A program made the translations under genes and the position numbers. A DNA stretch of 64,000 bases from Parelaphostrongylus tenuis (taxonomy: Eukaryota; Nematoda; Chromadorea; Rhabditida; Metastrongylidae). Location of the stretch: the NCBI GenBank assembly GCA_019055375.1, contig JAHQIW010000362.1, positions 1 to 64,000 on the forward strand. Reading direction: 5' to 3'. Position 1 is the first letter of the stretch. Every line of letters begins with the position of its first letter. Positions 45,280 through 56,249 of this stretch are shown here, in pieces. The notes beneath the pieces are model-generated. The model saw nothing but the letters and a program-made list of their open reading frames with translations, was not told where the DNA came from and searched no databases.

Positions 45280-47550
45280 TTCATTCCATCAGATGTCAAC
45301 AAGTCGGTGTCAGTTTTGTTCGGAATGATGGCAGCACTAGCATGATACATTGGTACCTCTGAAGATGTTTGATGGAGTATGATGCATAACGCGTTCCGCA
45401 GAAATGCATCAACAATGAAAACTTTCTTGTCGCCTGTTCTTTGCGCAATTTTAGCATTGTATGTGAAATCCTGAAAAAAGTGAACGGTCATAGTTTTTCA
45501 GTACGGCGTCAAAAAGGCTGATTTTTCAGCGTCAACATTCCATTTGTGGCGGCACCTGTTTGGTATTTGATCTTATCTATGCAATGAATAATTTATTGTT
45601 TATTTCAAGATATTGAAAGATTTCAGATACTTCTGAGACTATAAGATCACATCGACTGATACCGATAGCATGCAATTGATAGAGACTGTTTGCGCTGAAA
45701 CTTAATGTCATATTGTGCAACTTGATCAATATCTATTTAGGCCACACCATTTCAACTTTTTGACCCTTGAAAGCGCAGAAAGGTTAAATACCGTTTGAAA
45801 ATCAGTCATAAGATAGGCGAAAAACATATGCACTAGGTTCCATTAAATCTTTGGACGATTAACGACAAGGACGCGCTACCAGCCCGCTTCGCCGCGCGCG
45901 GAGAGAAGTCCGTAGCGTCCGAGATTAGTGATGTCACACGCGTCGAGGCGGAGCTAGGGATGTGCCCCTGTCGTACCCAAAGCGTCAATTTTGACTCAAG
46001 TAAGACTGAGAGGTCTTTTGAGTTAAGACCTTTCTATTCTTCAAGCTAAGTACGCTATTACCAAGTAATCAACAAAGGTATGGGAAAGGTACTCTGGTTG
46101 GCGCATGATTCGAAATCGAAGAAAGGTCTGCTTGTATAGTGAACAGAACTTCTAGCCACTATATTGCGCAATGCATAATTGATATATTCGCTCTTATAGT
46201 ATTTTCATTAATCTGAAACAGCACATTAGAAAGATAAGCATCATTCTTGAACTTTCGAACATCAATAGCGCAGAACCCACCTCACATCTCTTCGATAAAC
46301 AGTCCTTTTGCGGTGGATAGTCATAGGCACGCGACGAAAAACCCGTTTTGAGCCTTCAAGACAAGTTTTGTACCATGCAAAAGATCTGAGGGAGTAAAGT
46401 GCTTCGATAGCCAAGCCACGGAATTGAAAAACAGGTGCACCATAAGACGTATTCAAGCAATGTGCTGATGCTCAAATAGTGCTGGATAACGAGCGTTTAG
46501 CGTTCTAGATCATTTTTTCTAGGCTACTTGCTCTCTATAAGTCAGAAAAGTGCGATTGTCACTTGAATGTTGGAGATACTTCTAACAAATACTATGGAGT
46601 GGAGTCATTCTATGTCATTACGAATGCCAAATGCTAATAGTCTGTTTCCCAAGTTAAACCCACTGAACCTGCCCACATAGTCTCTTGATAAAGTGTGAGA
46701 CAAGAAAAAAAATGAGTAATAAAGAAAGAGTAAGAAAAAAAAAGAGTCGAAGTGCTTGAAGGAATTCTCAATGCAGACGCAGTCACTTAATCCCTTTTTT
46801 ACTATGCGAGTCCTCTTCTCGGGTTCACAAAGCCCGTCACTCACCAGCAGTCTGCCGTGTCAGATTTTCTCAAATAGTGAGGACACTGACTTGACACGTA
46901 GGTAGGCAGTCTCACGTTCTTTCATATGCTTAATATGCATCCAGTCAGTTTTACAGAGCTCAATGGATTCAATACACGTTATGGTCAACGCCAAACACTT
47001 CAACCTCAAATTTTTCAATAAGGCAGGAAATTTTCTTATATCAATCAATCTTCGAAAGTGCATGAAAGCTTAATAAAAATTTTGTCTAGAAAACTCCCGA
47101 AACAAATTAAAGTTTTGCTGTAACTATGATGATTGACAGGGATTTGTTACAGTAACAACTAAATTGCGGATTTTACCGATTTTTTTTCGTAATTGTACCA
47201 AAAGTGGTGTTACAAGCATTAAGATCAAAGTGCATGCACCTAAACAATTTGCCAGAGTATATTTATCTCTCACAAAAGTGCCATTTAATGGTATAATCTT
47301 GTGAAAATTTTTACCCGAAGGTGTTAAAACTTCGTTAGAGCTTTGTTACAGTGCAAGTGAACTATGACCATTTGCGCAAACAGAACGGATATCAAATGAC
47401 AATGAGAACTAAAGGGATAGGAAAGAAGAACGGCATTTCTGATAATACATGATTGCTGATTGATAAGGGACTAATAACTATCCGAGAACTAAGATTTCTA
47501 CCAAATAATCATCTTCCGTCAATAGAAATTTCATGATAATCCCCGAACTA
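45280..47550. other. No supported gene; GC-rich patch at 45870-45960
   Basis: An isolated patch (TACCAGCCCGCTTCGCCGCG... through CGTCGAGGCGGAGCTAGGG) is far more GC-rich than its surroundings, with no open frame of note. The purine-rich segment at 46700-46770 yields low-complexity frames. Confidence 0.35.
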
Positions 47551-47564
47551 TACTATTTAAGTGG

Positions 47565-47935
47565 AGTGCTGTGCAAGAACATTTGCGTCAGCCGGGATTC
47601 GAACTGGGTACATTATAAGATCATACCACCGCAAGACGCTGTCAAATTAGAGAATTTTGATTGATTTTTGATACCCAATATCTGTCAAATAAGTGGGTTC
47701 CATACCGGTACCGGCTACTCCGTTAGACCGTCGACGTTAGCTGTTGACAGATAAGAGATGCGTTGTAGCGTAAAAAAAGTGCTGCGCAAAACGAGCGTGG
47801 GTGGTGCAACGGTTCAGCACACGCTTCCGGATAGAGGGAGGTCTGGGTTCGAATCCCGGTTGACGCAAATGTCTTTGCACAGCACTCCACATTACCGGGT
47901 ATATTATAAGATCATACCACGGCAAGAGGTGGTTC
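47565..47935. mobile_element. Fold-back tRNA-like element
   Basis: The left module is reversed (GCGTCAGCCGGGATTCGAAC near 47586). The right module is forward (GTGGGTGGTGCAACGGTTCA near 47799 and GGGTTCGAATCCCGGTTGAC near 47845) with the tail AAATGTCTTTGCACAGCACT. ATTATAAGATCATACCAC occurs in both halves (47611 and 47902), here in direct orientation, so the structure is partly rearranged. Confidence 0.55.
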
Positions 47936-48089
47936 AATAAATTAATTTCGATTAAAGTATTTATATTTTCATCGCACATAAGTAAACATGGATCAGGTGA
48001 TACATTTACGTAATTAATGTTTTGAATCGGTAGCACGAAAATTCATTATTTTATCAGGTTAAGAAGTCATCCCCAATGAATCATAGAAG

Positions 48090-48260
48090 AATGAGAATAA
48101 GAGGCAGAAGGAATAAGGGGAAGGTGGAGAGAAACGGAGATATATAGGGGAGTGAAAAGCGCAGATAAAAGAGTACAGGGGCAGATGTGAGCTAAGAGGG
48201 ACAGAGAGATACGAGAAGAGGGAGAGAGAGAGAGAGAGGGGGAGGGAGAGAGATAAAGAG
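48090..48260. repeat. Purine-rich (GA)n tract
   Basis: GAGAGAGAG runs at 48220-48256 inside a longer AG-rich strand. It creates serine/leucine-rich minus-strand frames of no meaning. Confidence 0.8.
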
Positions 48261-48269
48261 ACAGAAAAG

Positions 48270-49230
48270 GAATATAAAGGTAGTGAACAGCGTGATTATA
48301 ACGTGAAGAGTGCAAAGATTTACGGGATATTGGATAGGAATCGGGGATGAGAAAGACGTGTACGTGCAAAATGGAGCGTTACTAAGAAAAGCGATAGAAG
48401 GAAAGTAAGACATTAAAAACTCATGTTTTCAATCCGAGAAAGGAAGAGTGATGTAGGGTGCCAGAAAGTAAGGTACTGGTTCGACCCTCTCTCCCAACAC
48501 TCTTTTGCGGTCGATCAACGAGAGGCTTGCAGAACGCTCTAGCTCGGGTTTCTCCGAAATTGCAATAAGATTTGCTCGAACTGCACTCTACGTCATTCAT
48601 GAAGAAGATGAAATGTTCAAGTCAGCAGTCGAAACAACATGCGAAATGCTTGAAAAGCTATAGAGGATTTATCACAGGAAACGCATAAAGTGCTACAAGT
48701 GGTGGGATCTGATCAGAAGAATGTGATACTGGGCAGTGTAGATGAATTCTCCACCTTTACTCTTTGTCTAATTCTTTCTTAGAGTTAGGGTGCAATGTGA
48801 AATGTAACTACAAGAGTGCTCAGGCACGAGCAAAGCTGGTTGAGATTTTGACCACTGCTCCATTTTAACTGGAATCCATTCCTCTTTTGTTTCCCAGATG
48901 AAATCCGTTGATGGCTGATTGATGACAGCCACCGAGAGAAAAACGCGGCCGGTAAAATGGTAGAGAGAAGACAGAGGAAAATTTAATGAGCTTAAATAAT
49001 ATGAGATGACCGCGTTAAGGGTAATCGCGTGTTAAAAGCCACCTCAGATTCCAATTTTTGTTCGTATCTCAACACTTTCGCGTTTATAAAATGGTAATTC
49101 AATAGAAAAAATCTAGAAGTCGAGTACGATCAAGTTGGATGTAAAAGAACACTATGAAACTCTATTAGCTTACAATCTTACTTGCCTATTTAGGGGTTGT
49201 AGTTACTAATTTCTCGTAAACATACTTTCA
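48270..49230. other. No supported gene
   Basis: Short frames only. Nothing recognised. Confidence 0.35.
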
Positions 49231-49284
49231 CACTATATCATTAGATTAATTATTAGCTTAGTAAGGGAAGAGAGAGACAGAAAA

Positions 49285-49425
49285 ACATATATATACATAT
49301 ATATATATATATATATTTTATATATAAATATACACGTAGAGAAGGAGAGGGAGAGAGGGAGAAGGAGAGATAGAGATAGAGAGAGAGAGCGAGAGAGAGA
49401 GAGAGAGAGAGAGAGAAGCGAAGGA
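49285..49425. repeat. (TA)n followed by (GA)n microsatellites
   Basis: TA tract at 49288-49335, then a GA tract to about 49422. The overlapping minus-strand frames are low complexity. Confidence 0.85.
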
Positions 49426-49429
49426 ATGT

Positions 49430-50900
49430 GAAATACAAGAGGAAAGAAAGATTGAATAAGAAACGATAAGAGTGAGATTGCCTGAATTTCATTCATAAAT
49501 GGGTAGCAGCTGTAGTTGAAAAGCACTTAAACGTAGTACACGTATAGAAAAGTACAAAAAACCGAATTTGAAAATAATTTCAAAAGTGGTCATAAAATGA
49601 GATGATATATATTCAAAATATTTGATGAATAGCAGCGCACGTCTTTTATTTATGACAACAAAATATCATTTTTGCTTACATCTTCATCATCTGTAATTGG
49701 AGCGTAATAATTAAATAGATAAGCTGCGTGATGCAAAGCCTCGTTGGTTCGACTTTCTATCATGAGGATTCCAGCACTTCCAATAAACAGGTTAGAGCAC
49801 TAGAATAGCTCTACTCCGGAGTAAGAGAACCACTAACTCGATATTTCGCTGGACACCGTAAGTCACTGCGCAAGTCAAACATGCATCTAAATTCTTCTAA
49901 CATGCGCAATGGAGTCAGATCTATAAACTGATAGATATCGAATGCTAGTCATCTGTAAGCTCCCTTTTCATTGAATCACTCATGCAAGTAGTACTAGAAG
50001 TCGATCTATGCCCGTCCGCATCAACCAAAGCTGCTTTTGTGAGCTCATTTTGCTCATTCACAAGGGATGGAACCGACGGAGCATCATATCACACTACGAA
50101 GGAATGTCAGCGCTACTTCCTTCAATTTCTATCGTTACAGTGGTTTATAGGTGACTTTCAAACTCTAGTGATGTAGAGAATGAGTGGGTGCGCGGCGTGG
50201 TGATTATACGTTGAATTCTGTTGACAACAAGTTCCTTGCTATATGCTTCACACTTATTTGATTAGCTAACCTACAGCAGATAGAATATTGAGAACACAGA
50301 GCGTTTAAAAAATCATTTCCACTGGCATAGAGGAATAACCTTACATGCGTAGTCCTAGATGATGAATTCGCTGACGCGACAGAGACATCAAAAAAGCCAC
50401 CGACAGCTGTGCTCCTGGACAAATACTGTGATTGAAGACGAGGCTTTTGTTCCTGATTGAACTCATGATCCGCCTTGTTTTAGTTATTCTTCGTGTTTGA
50501 TTCTTGGTCGGTCGCTTTTATTCCGTTTTTAGCCGTTGATCGACCACGTCATAACTGTGCGACTGCCAGCTGTGTGCAATAATGCGTCCTTACATGAAGG
50601 CCACCTTATAGATTTTTACTAAATTTTGGCGAGAAAATATGAAGTGCATTAGAAGGAAAAAATTACATAATAAGCGCATTAATAAAAATGATGTAAGGAA
50701 TTACTGACAGAGGTTGAAATAGTCGTGGGAGAGGACATCGAAGACGATGTGAATGTAGTATAATGAGTTGTGAATTCTTTTCCTAGGATGATAAGATGGA
50801 TACAAGACAGAACAGAATAGAAAGTCTGCACAATGAAAAAAAAGTAAAAAACTAGTTAATTAAAGCCTATTTATGTTATGCGGGAACAAATGAAAAAACG
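49430..50900. other. No supported gene
   Basis: Possible degenerate tRNA-like remnants near 49728 (GTTGGTTCGACTTTC) only. Confidence 0.3.
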
Positions 50901-50969
50901 ACACCTTTTGCAGGACAGAACTTTTTACGAGAGCTTTAGTAATTATTGCTTAAATTTCTCGCTAGTGCG

Positions 50970-51610
50970 TGACGTACGTCTTTTTGAAATAGCTCTTTAT
51001 AACGCTGTAACAGAAAGAGAACATTTGTGTTACACACACGCATATTTCTCGAAGGACAGAACTACTTCCTAGAACCAGGAGTAACTATTTGATAACGCAA
51101 ATTTCCATGATTTCAAAAGTTTCACTACAGTGTGGCATGGAAAATAAGATTGATATACGCGGTATTGTTTCACGGCTAGTGTGTGGGCTAGTGGGCTGGG
51201 CGTAGGCGGGGGGGGGGGGGGGAGCGGTGGGTGCTGGGGCTTGCCATACGGCTAACGACTCATCGCGTCGACGCCTTACACTTGTGGAGAGCAAATTTGG
51301 TTACTTGATCCAAGATTGTTTCTCCGCCCCGAATGAAACACCAGGTAAAACGTATGGCTCTGATACTACAAGATCTCATCTACACGCTCACATGTTCTTC
51401 GTGCTCCCAGCGAAGTAACAGTTGAAGTGCGCGGCGACTGTGAAAGATAATTTTACCTTGAATGCCATAGCTTTTCAACAAGGTTTTTCCAAAAAGCGAG
51501 CACCTAGCGCAGTAGCCAGCGATTTGAGCTTTCGAATGATTACTAGCATCCTTAAGAGAAATTCTTGTCCAGCAAAAGGGGTCGTTCCTTCATTTTCTAG
51601 GATAAAATGA
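50970..51610 (+). repeat. Dispersed repeat, copy 2 (partner at 18.84-19.44 kb)
   Basis: See the copy at 18840. Here ATAACGCTGTAACAGAAAGA, ACTACAGTGTGGCATGGAAA and ATTCTTGTCCAG mark the alignment. A G15 run (51208-51222) interrupts it. Confidence 0.55.
51208..51222. repeat. G15 homopolymer
   Basis: Fifteen consecutive G, unusual for this AT-rich window; the length may be uncertain in the assembly. Confidence 0.9.
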
Positions 51611-51778
51611 AAGAACCGCAACGCAGTAAAAGACCTCATGTAGCGCGGTGGTCAGAAATGTCCTCCAGTACGCATCGGTAGCTAGTTTCACCTTACACCT
51701 CGGGTGCATAATGCCTTTGGTCCTTTCTAGGTCGACAAATTGCCATGAGACAGTCTGGAAGGAAAAAAGAGTAGACAT

Positions 51779-52052
51779 AACATCACCTGTCGTCCCATTG
51801 ATTGTCGAGTGACTCGAGCGGACACCAGCACCACTTCCATTTTCCCCTATCGCCTGCAAGGCTAGCCCAGTGGGTCCTGCTCGCTCTAGTGATTCGCTGA
51901 GCATCATATCTTTCTTCTATGCCTTTCGTGATGAAATTGGACCATCGGGTAGGTGGTCTTCCTGTAGAGCGCTTGATATCCCGAGGAATCCAGTCGATAA
52001 CGGCTCTCGTCCATCGGTAACATAACATATCGTAAGTCAATGTCCACGCCAG
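51779..52052 (-). pseudogene. RTE LINE 3' fragment (minus)
   Basis: The minus strand reads WTRAVIDWIPRDIKRSTGRP, then EERYDAQRITRASRTHWASL and CPLESLDNQWDDR. This is the same C-terminal region as 40680-40940 of the larger element, with many substitutions shared or different. The 3' end falls at the same place. A 5'-truncated insertion, as expected for LINEs. Confidence 0.8.
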
Positions 52053-52299
52053 ATATGCATTTGATAACTACTGCAAAGCTACAAATGGAGTCCAGAGCAT
52101 TCACTTTCTTCAGCAAGTGATTAACGCCGGAAGCTCCACATTTTCACAATCCAATTACTTGGGTATTGAGATAAGCTTTACTTGAAGAATAATCAGAACT
52201 AATCTGCTCTTCACTCCACGTAGGAAGCCTTAACTCGGCCATTCTAGAATTTCAGTTAGTATGGACTCAGCAGTATTCAACAAATGACATTTGTGACAG

Positions 52300-53340
52300 G
52301 AAAAATTCCTCAAACAAAATTCTAAGTTACACAAGAAAAAAAATTTAAAAAATTTGTAGATGGTGTATATGAGTATACGAGTGAAATCTTCCAGTCGTAT
52401 TTACGAAATACTCACATGTTGAAAACAGGTCATAGCCAAGAAAATTGTCTTCAGAATAAAAAAATGTCAAAAGATCTAGTAAATGTTTATTTTTATTATT
52501 GAAAATTACTACGCTTTTGGTAGTTTTGCAAGTCGCAATTCATGTATTATTCAGTCACAAGATCTGGAATTTAACAGAACTCGTTCGTGAACTCAATCCG
52601 ATCAATAATTTTCCAAAAACTCTCCTACAGAACCAGCAAAAATCAATGTTTATTTGCTACAGACTTGCCTCAATAGAATCGGAAATCAAGCTATAAATAT
52701 CCTTTAGCATAGAAAGTACTAGAAAGAATCTATTAGCTTTGTGTAAATGATGCATAATAATTATTTCCATTTCTAGTCATATTTTGCATTGTCCAATCCA
52801 AAAATTTCATCATAGACTCGTCTTAGAAAGCATACGATCCTCATACGACGAATCTACAAATATTCTCCTATGGCACAACGCAAATTTCTTATCACATTTG
52901 GGTAATAAATCTCACTATGCTTCGTTATGATTTGAAAAGTTCATTGACTCCTAAATCATATGAAAAGCTTTGAGGAATATAATAGATTTTTTGCAAAAAT
53001 TTTTCTCCTGCACATCTTAAGGCTTAAATAGAGCATAAAAGCTATACAGGCAATATTCTGCCACGAATCTGTGTCACTGACAAAGCTAAGAGAATTGAGT
53101 GGTGAGCAAGAATTCAACTTCAGGCAAGAGTTCAAACCGTATTTCACCCATACCGGGTGCGTGCTACCCACTACATCACCGAGAAAAGACGGGCGTGTCA
53201 CTACTCACTCTTCGATATATCTCTATTATAACTATCAGCCACGGACCTCTGACAGATTCGGTCGGGTAAGCACATAGTGCATTGAGCCCAGTTTAGCAGA
53301 CAACCATTGTGCATATACAATTCTCAAGATTTCTTATACT
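52300..53340. other. No supported gene; degenerate tRNA-like remnant near 53130
   Basis: GTTCAAACCGTATTTCACCC...CCGGGTGCGTGCTACCCACT (53130-53173) resembles a reversed tRNA-like module of the fold-back family. The TTG-initiated frame at 52499-52696 is not supported. Confidence 0.3.
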
Positions 53341-53346
53341 TATACT

Positions 53347-53490
53347 GCTTGGCCTCAGTGGTGCAGTGGCAGCATGCGGCCTCACTATGGGTGAAGGAGG
53401 GTTCAGCTCCTGTCTGGTGTCGATTCTTTGCTTACTACTCAATCTTCATTGGTATATATGTAACGTCATAACACTGTAAAGAAGCAGTAG
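53347..53490 (+). repeat. tRNA-derived SINE (same family as 14.74 and 20.18 kb)
   Basis: CTCAGTGGTGCAGTGGCAGC (A box) and GAGGGTTCAGCTCCTGTC (weakened B box), then TACTACTCAATCTTCATTGG and AACGTCATAACAC. Confidence 0.55.
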
Positions 53491-53539
53491 CAACATACGA
53501 AATCTTGTGACACGAATAATCAAAATCCTTCTGGCGTAC

Positions 53540-53960
53540 CGTATGCTCTTGCCCGGACTACGAGAAAAGGTTTACCAGCGCCGAAACAAATGTGATTTTA
53601 TCACCACTCGCCAATCAGCATGCGGATCTGTCCTACGTGACAGCTCTATCAGGTTGATATCGCTGCTGTAGCACAAAGATGCAGCTTTCCTTTCGATGTT
53701 TGTCATACCCGTAGGACAAGAGGTTCAACAAGGCGACATCGTATCGTCAAAGCTGTTTACTGCCGCATTGCAGGGGATAACGAAGTCACTCAATTGCGTT
53801 GGAAAGGGCATACCTATTGAGAAATCCTATTGAATATCCGTTTTATTAAAGACATATTCATCGTCTCAAGAACTAACAACAAAGCAGAGAATATGTTAAA
53901 TGTATTCAAAAAAGCAGAAGCATTATCAGTATTATCAGTATACGCTTAAATAGGATGAAA
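53540..53960 (+). pseudogene. Reverse transcriptase fragment of a second LINE subfamily
   Basis: VPVGQEVQQGDIVSS-type motif B (near 53710, reading VIPVGQEVQQGDIVSSKLFT) and TAALQGITKSLN identify the palm of a non-LTR reverse transcriptase. FADDI is destroyed (near 53845). The wording differs from the RTE at 37.7-41.0 kb, so it is another subfamily. Stops are present. Confidence 0.65.
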
Positions 53961-54164
53961 ATTCAATTCTAGATCCAGTTCTAGTTTGAGTAAGATTCAC
54001 TAATCATGTAATGCGACACACAATACAACAGGTTAACATTTCACTCCGACTCGACATGGCAGAACTTCGGTGACCTTTCCTACACAGGTAACTGAACAGA
54101 GATTTTCTTCGATGAGTGGGTATTTGGATCAATTTTCGAAATGGATATTTATTAGATTTAGGAA

Positions 54165-54335
54165 ATTTTTACTGTGCCGTGGCCTGTGCGTCCAAACTTG
54201 AGGAAAGCCAACAGCGCCGAAAAATCAGCTTTACTCAATCGGCACCATCCCTTCTATAAAGCAAGCTTTAGTGTGGTCGTGTGACTCTGATGAAGCGAGT
54301 AATACCAGCGAAACGCAGGTAAACCACTAACGTAC
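54165..54335 (+). mobile_element. Probable Penelope-like 3' end remnant
   Basis: Contains ACTCTGATGAAGCGAGTAAT followed by ACCAGCGAAACGCAG, the terminal-box layout seen at 56123-56152. No coding part is attached. Confidence 0.35.
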
Positions 54336-54399
54336 CAACATCTAAAAGGCTCTGAACATTTTCACAGACTATAATTGAATCAGCTTTAGTATTTGATGC

Positions 54400-55370
54400 C
54401 AACTTCGTATCAGCTTTTCGAAAACATTACTTGAATAGATCAAGTTCATAAAGATTCTGCAATGTCGAAGTGAACAAACGAACAGGATAGTTATCTGATT
54501 GTAGAAACCACCTCGTAGTACCTTTGCCGTCAATCAACATAAAAGATAGGAATAAAGAAAGAATGAGACAGAAAAAAGCAGGATAAGCCGCAATCGGCTG
54601 CGTTTATGGAGTCACCAATCAAATAACACATGTGATACTTCATGCTATCTTGTCGTTTCAACAGTCCTTTCAGTGTGTCTATCAGAAGAGACGTAATGCG
54701 ACTCTCTAACGACAGTAGGAAATCTGCAGTACATACAGAGCACTTGCACGATGTCTTACAAATTTAACTGGTAAGACAATGTCTAGGATGTGCAGGTACG
54801 ATTTTTCGACACTTATTCCTGCGCAACTGAGAGCTGAAACATATAGTCTAGTGTCACAACATATGAGAAAATCCAATTCAATTAAGTAAAGCCGCGACTC
54901 TTCATTTTTAGATAGTTCATATGCAGCATCAACGTTTCGATAGTGGCATCGTGGTGATAAACCTGCTTAACAATCCCTTCTGTGCTTGGAAAGCTTTTTG
55001 TTGTTTTGGGGACGAGTTCGGTACCTAATTTGTCCAGAATCAAGTCAGCACCTCCTATTCTAGAAGTGGATGAAGCCTGTTACATAATCCGAAAACGTCA
55101 TCGCAAGGCCATTTCAGGATTCTTAACAGAACATGATCTCCTAGCATTCAATGGCATCAATAACGAGGGCCAAAATCGTGGAAATTGGTCGCGAATATGC
55201 ACGCGAACCTGAGTAGTTTTGTGGACAGCCAAAGCGAGGAAACGAGAAAAACAAGAAGTATTGGGGCTAAGTGGATGATTTGAAATTAGAGGTACATACC
55301 TGTTTGAATTAAATCACTAGAGGATATATTAGACATTCGAACACACAAACAAAATCAATCACACTCTGCA
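54400..55370. other. No recognised gene; open frame at 54982-55212
   Basis: The 76-codon frame (middle part VDEACYIIRKRHRKAISGFL) starts at a non-ATG codon and shows no known motif. It lies just 5' of the Penelope-like fragment and could be a remnant of the same or another element. Confidence 0.25.
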
Positions 55371-55394
55371 ACTTTAGAAAGACCCATTCAGTTC

Positions 55395-55480
55395 AGAGTA
55401 GACATTGTAATTGAATTCCTGATTTTCTTTTTCAAGCCAAACACGAGGTGTTACATTGATCTTCATTTGACAACTACTAC
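55395..55480 (-). repeat. Penelope-like terminal repeat, inverted copy
   Basis: The minus strand reads GTCAAATGAAGATCAATGTA, ACACCTCGTGTTTGGCTTGA and AAAATCAGGAATT. This matches 56155-56217 on the plus strand (GTCAAATAAAGATTAATATA, ACACCTCGTGTTTGGCTTAA, AAAATGAGGAATT). The two copies point away from the GIY-YIG remnant. Confidence 0.65.
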
Positions 55481-55485
55481 CGAAT

Positions 55486-55917
55486 ACTCTAAAACGCCAA
55501 GTAGTTCGCAACCGCTTAAATGACAGTCTCTGTATGATGAAAGATTGTAAAATTTGTCCCAACGGCAGTGATGGTGATTACATGAGCGTAGGTACAGTCT
55601 ACCTAATCTCTTGCTAAGCTTGTAACGAAAAATATTTTGGCAAAACGGGTAGGCCGCTCTATGCCCGCATAGAAGAAGCCCTAGCTGACAAGCGTCTTAA
55701 TAGACGGAACACCCCGCTAGGGACGTATAGAAAACATAAACACGACGGAGTTGATTCTGAGATCGAAGTCACCATCCTTGCAAAGGAACAAAAAACATCA
55801 GCGCGAAAAATTCTGGAAACACTTTGGGTTAACACCACCCATCCCACTATAAACCGCAGGGAGGAATGCCTCGTTATCACTCGTGATATGAGTAAGTATA
55901 TAAGAATGTTGTTTTGA
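55486..55917 (+). pseudogene. Penelope-like element GIY-YIG endonuclease remnant
   Basis: The C-terminal nuclease part of a Penelope-like retroelement. It opens with TLKRQVVRNRLNDSLC, continues with KDCKICPNGSDGD (the CxxCP element before the nuclease), then TVYLISC and KYFGKTGRPL, which are the GIY and YIG blocks in this family's VYL...YFG form. Then come TPLGTYRKHKHDG and NRREECLVITRDMSKYI. Only one in-frame stop (TAA at 55615-55617, between VYLISC and ACNEKYF) breaks an otherwise open 140-codon stretch that ends at TGA 55915. The reverse transcriptase half is missing. Relatively young decay, or a fragment maintained by chance. Confidence 0.75.
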
Positions 55918-56109
55918 TGGGTAAGGTGCATTACGAGCCTATGTGATCTCATTCCGGTGGTCTCTACTTGAATCATATGTTGAAACACAAATAAAAAGCG
56001 GTGAGTACGTTGAAAGTTGATTTTGTGCTTGATGCCACTGAAATCTAAGTCTGATGATCTTTTCTAAAGGAGTAATGGAGGTATTTGACTGATTGGATTG
56101 CGGACAATA

Positions 56110-56245
56110 TGACGTATCCAGGCTCTGAAGAAGGCGAACTGCCGAAACGTCAGCTGTCAAATAAAGATTAATATAACACCTCGTGTTTGGCTTAAAGAAG
56201 AAAATGAGGAATTGTGGCATGCCGAGGTTAATAGACAGTAGGTCT
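56110..56245 (+). mobile_element. Penelope-like 3' terminal sequence with hammerhead-like core
   Basis: CTCTGAAGAAGGCGAACTGC then CGAAACGTCAGCTGTC, followed by ACACCTCGTGTTTGGCTT and GGCATGCCGAGGTTAATAGA. The same order is found on the minus strand at 35045-35215. Confidence 0.6.
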
Positions 56246-56249
56246 TGGG

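Noticed and set aside
48067..49526. Serine/leucine-rich minus-strand frames
   Set aside because: Translations of (GA)n tracts.
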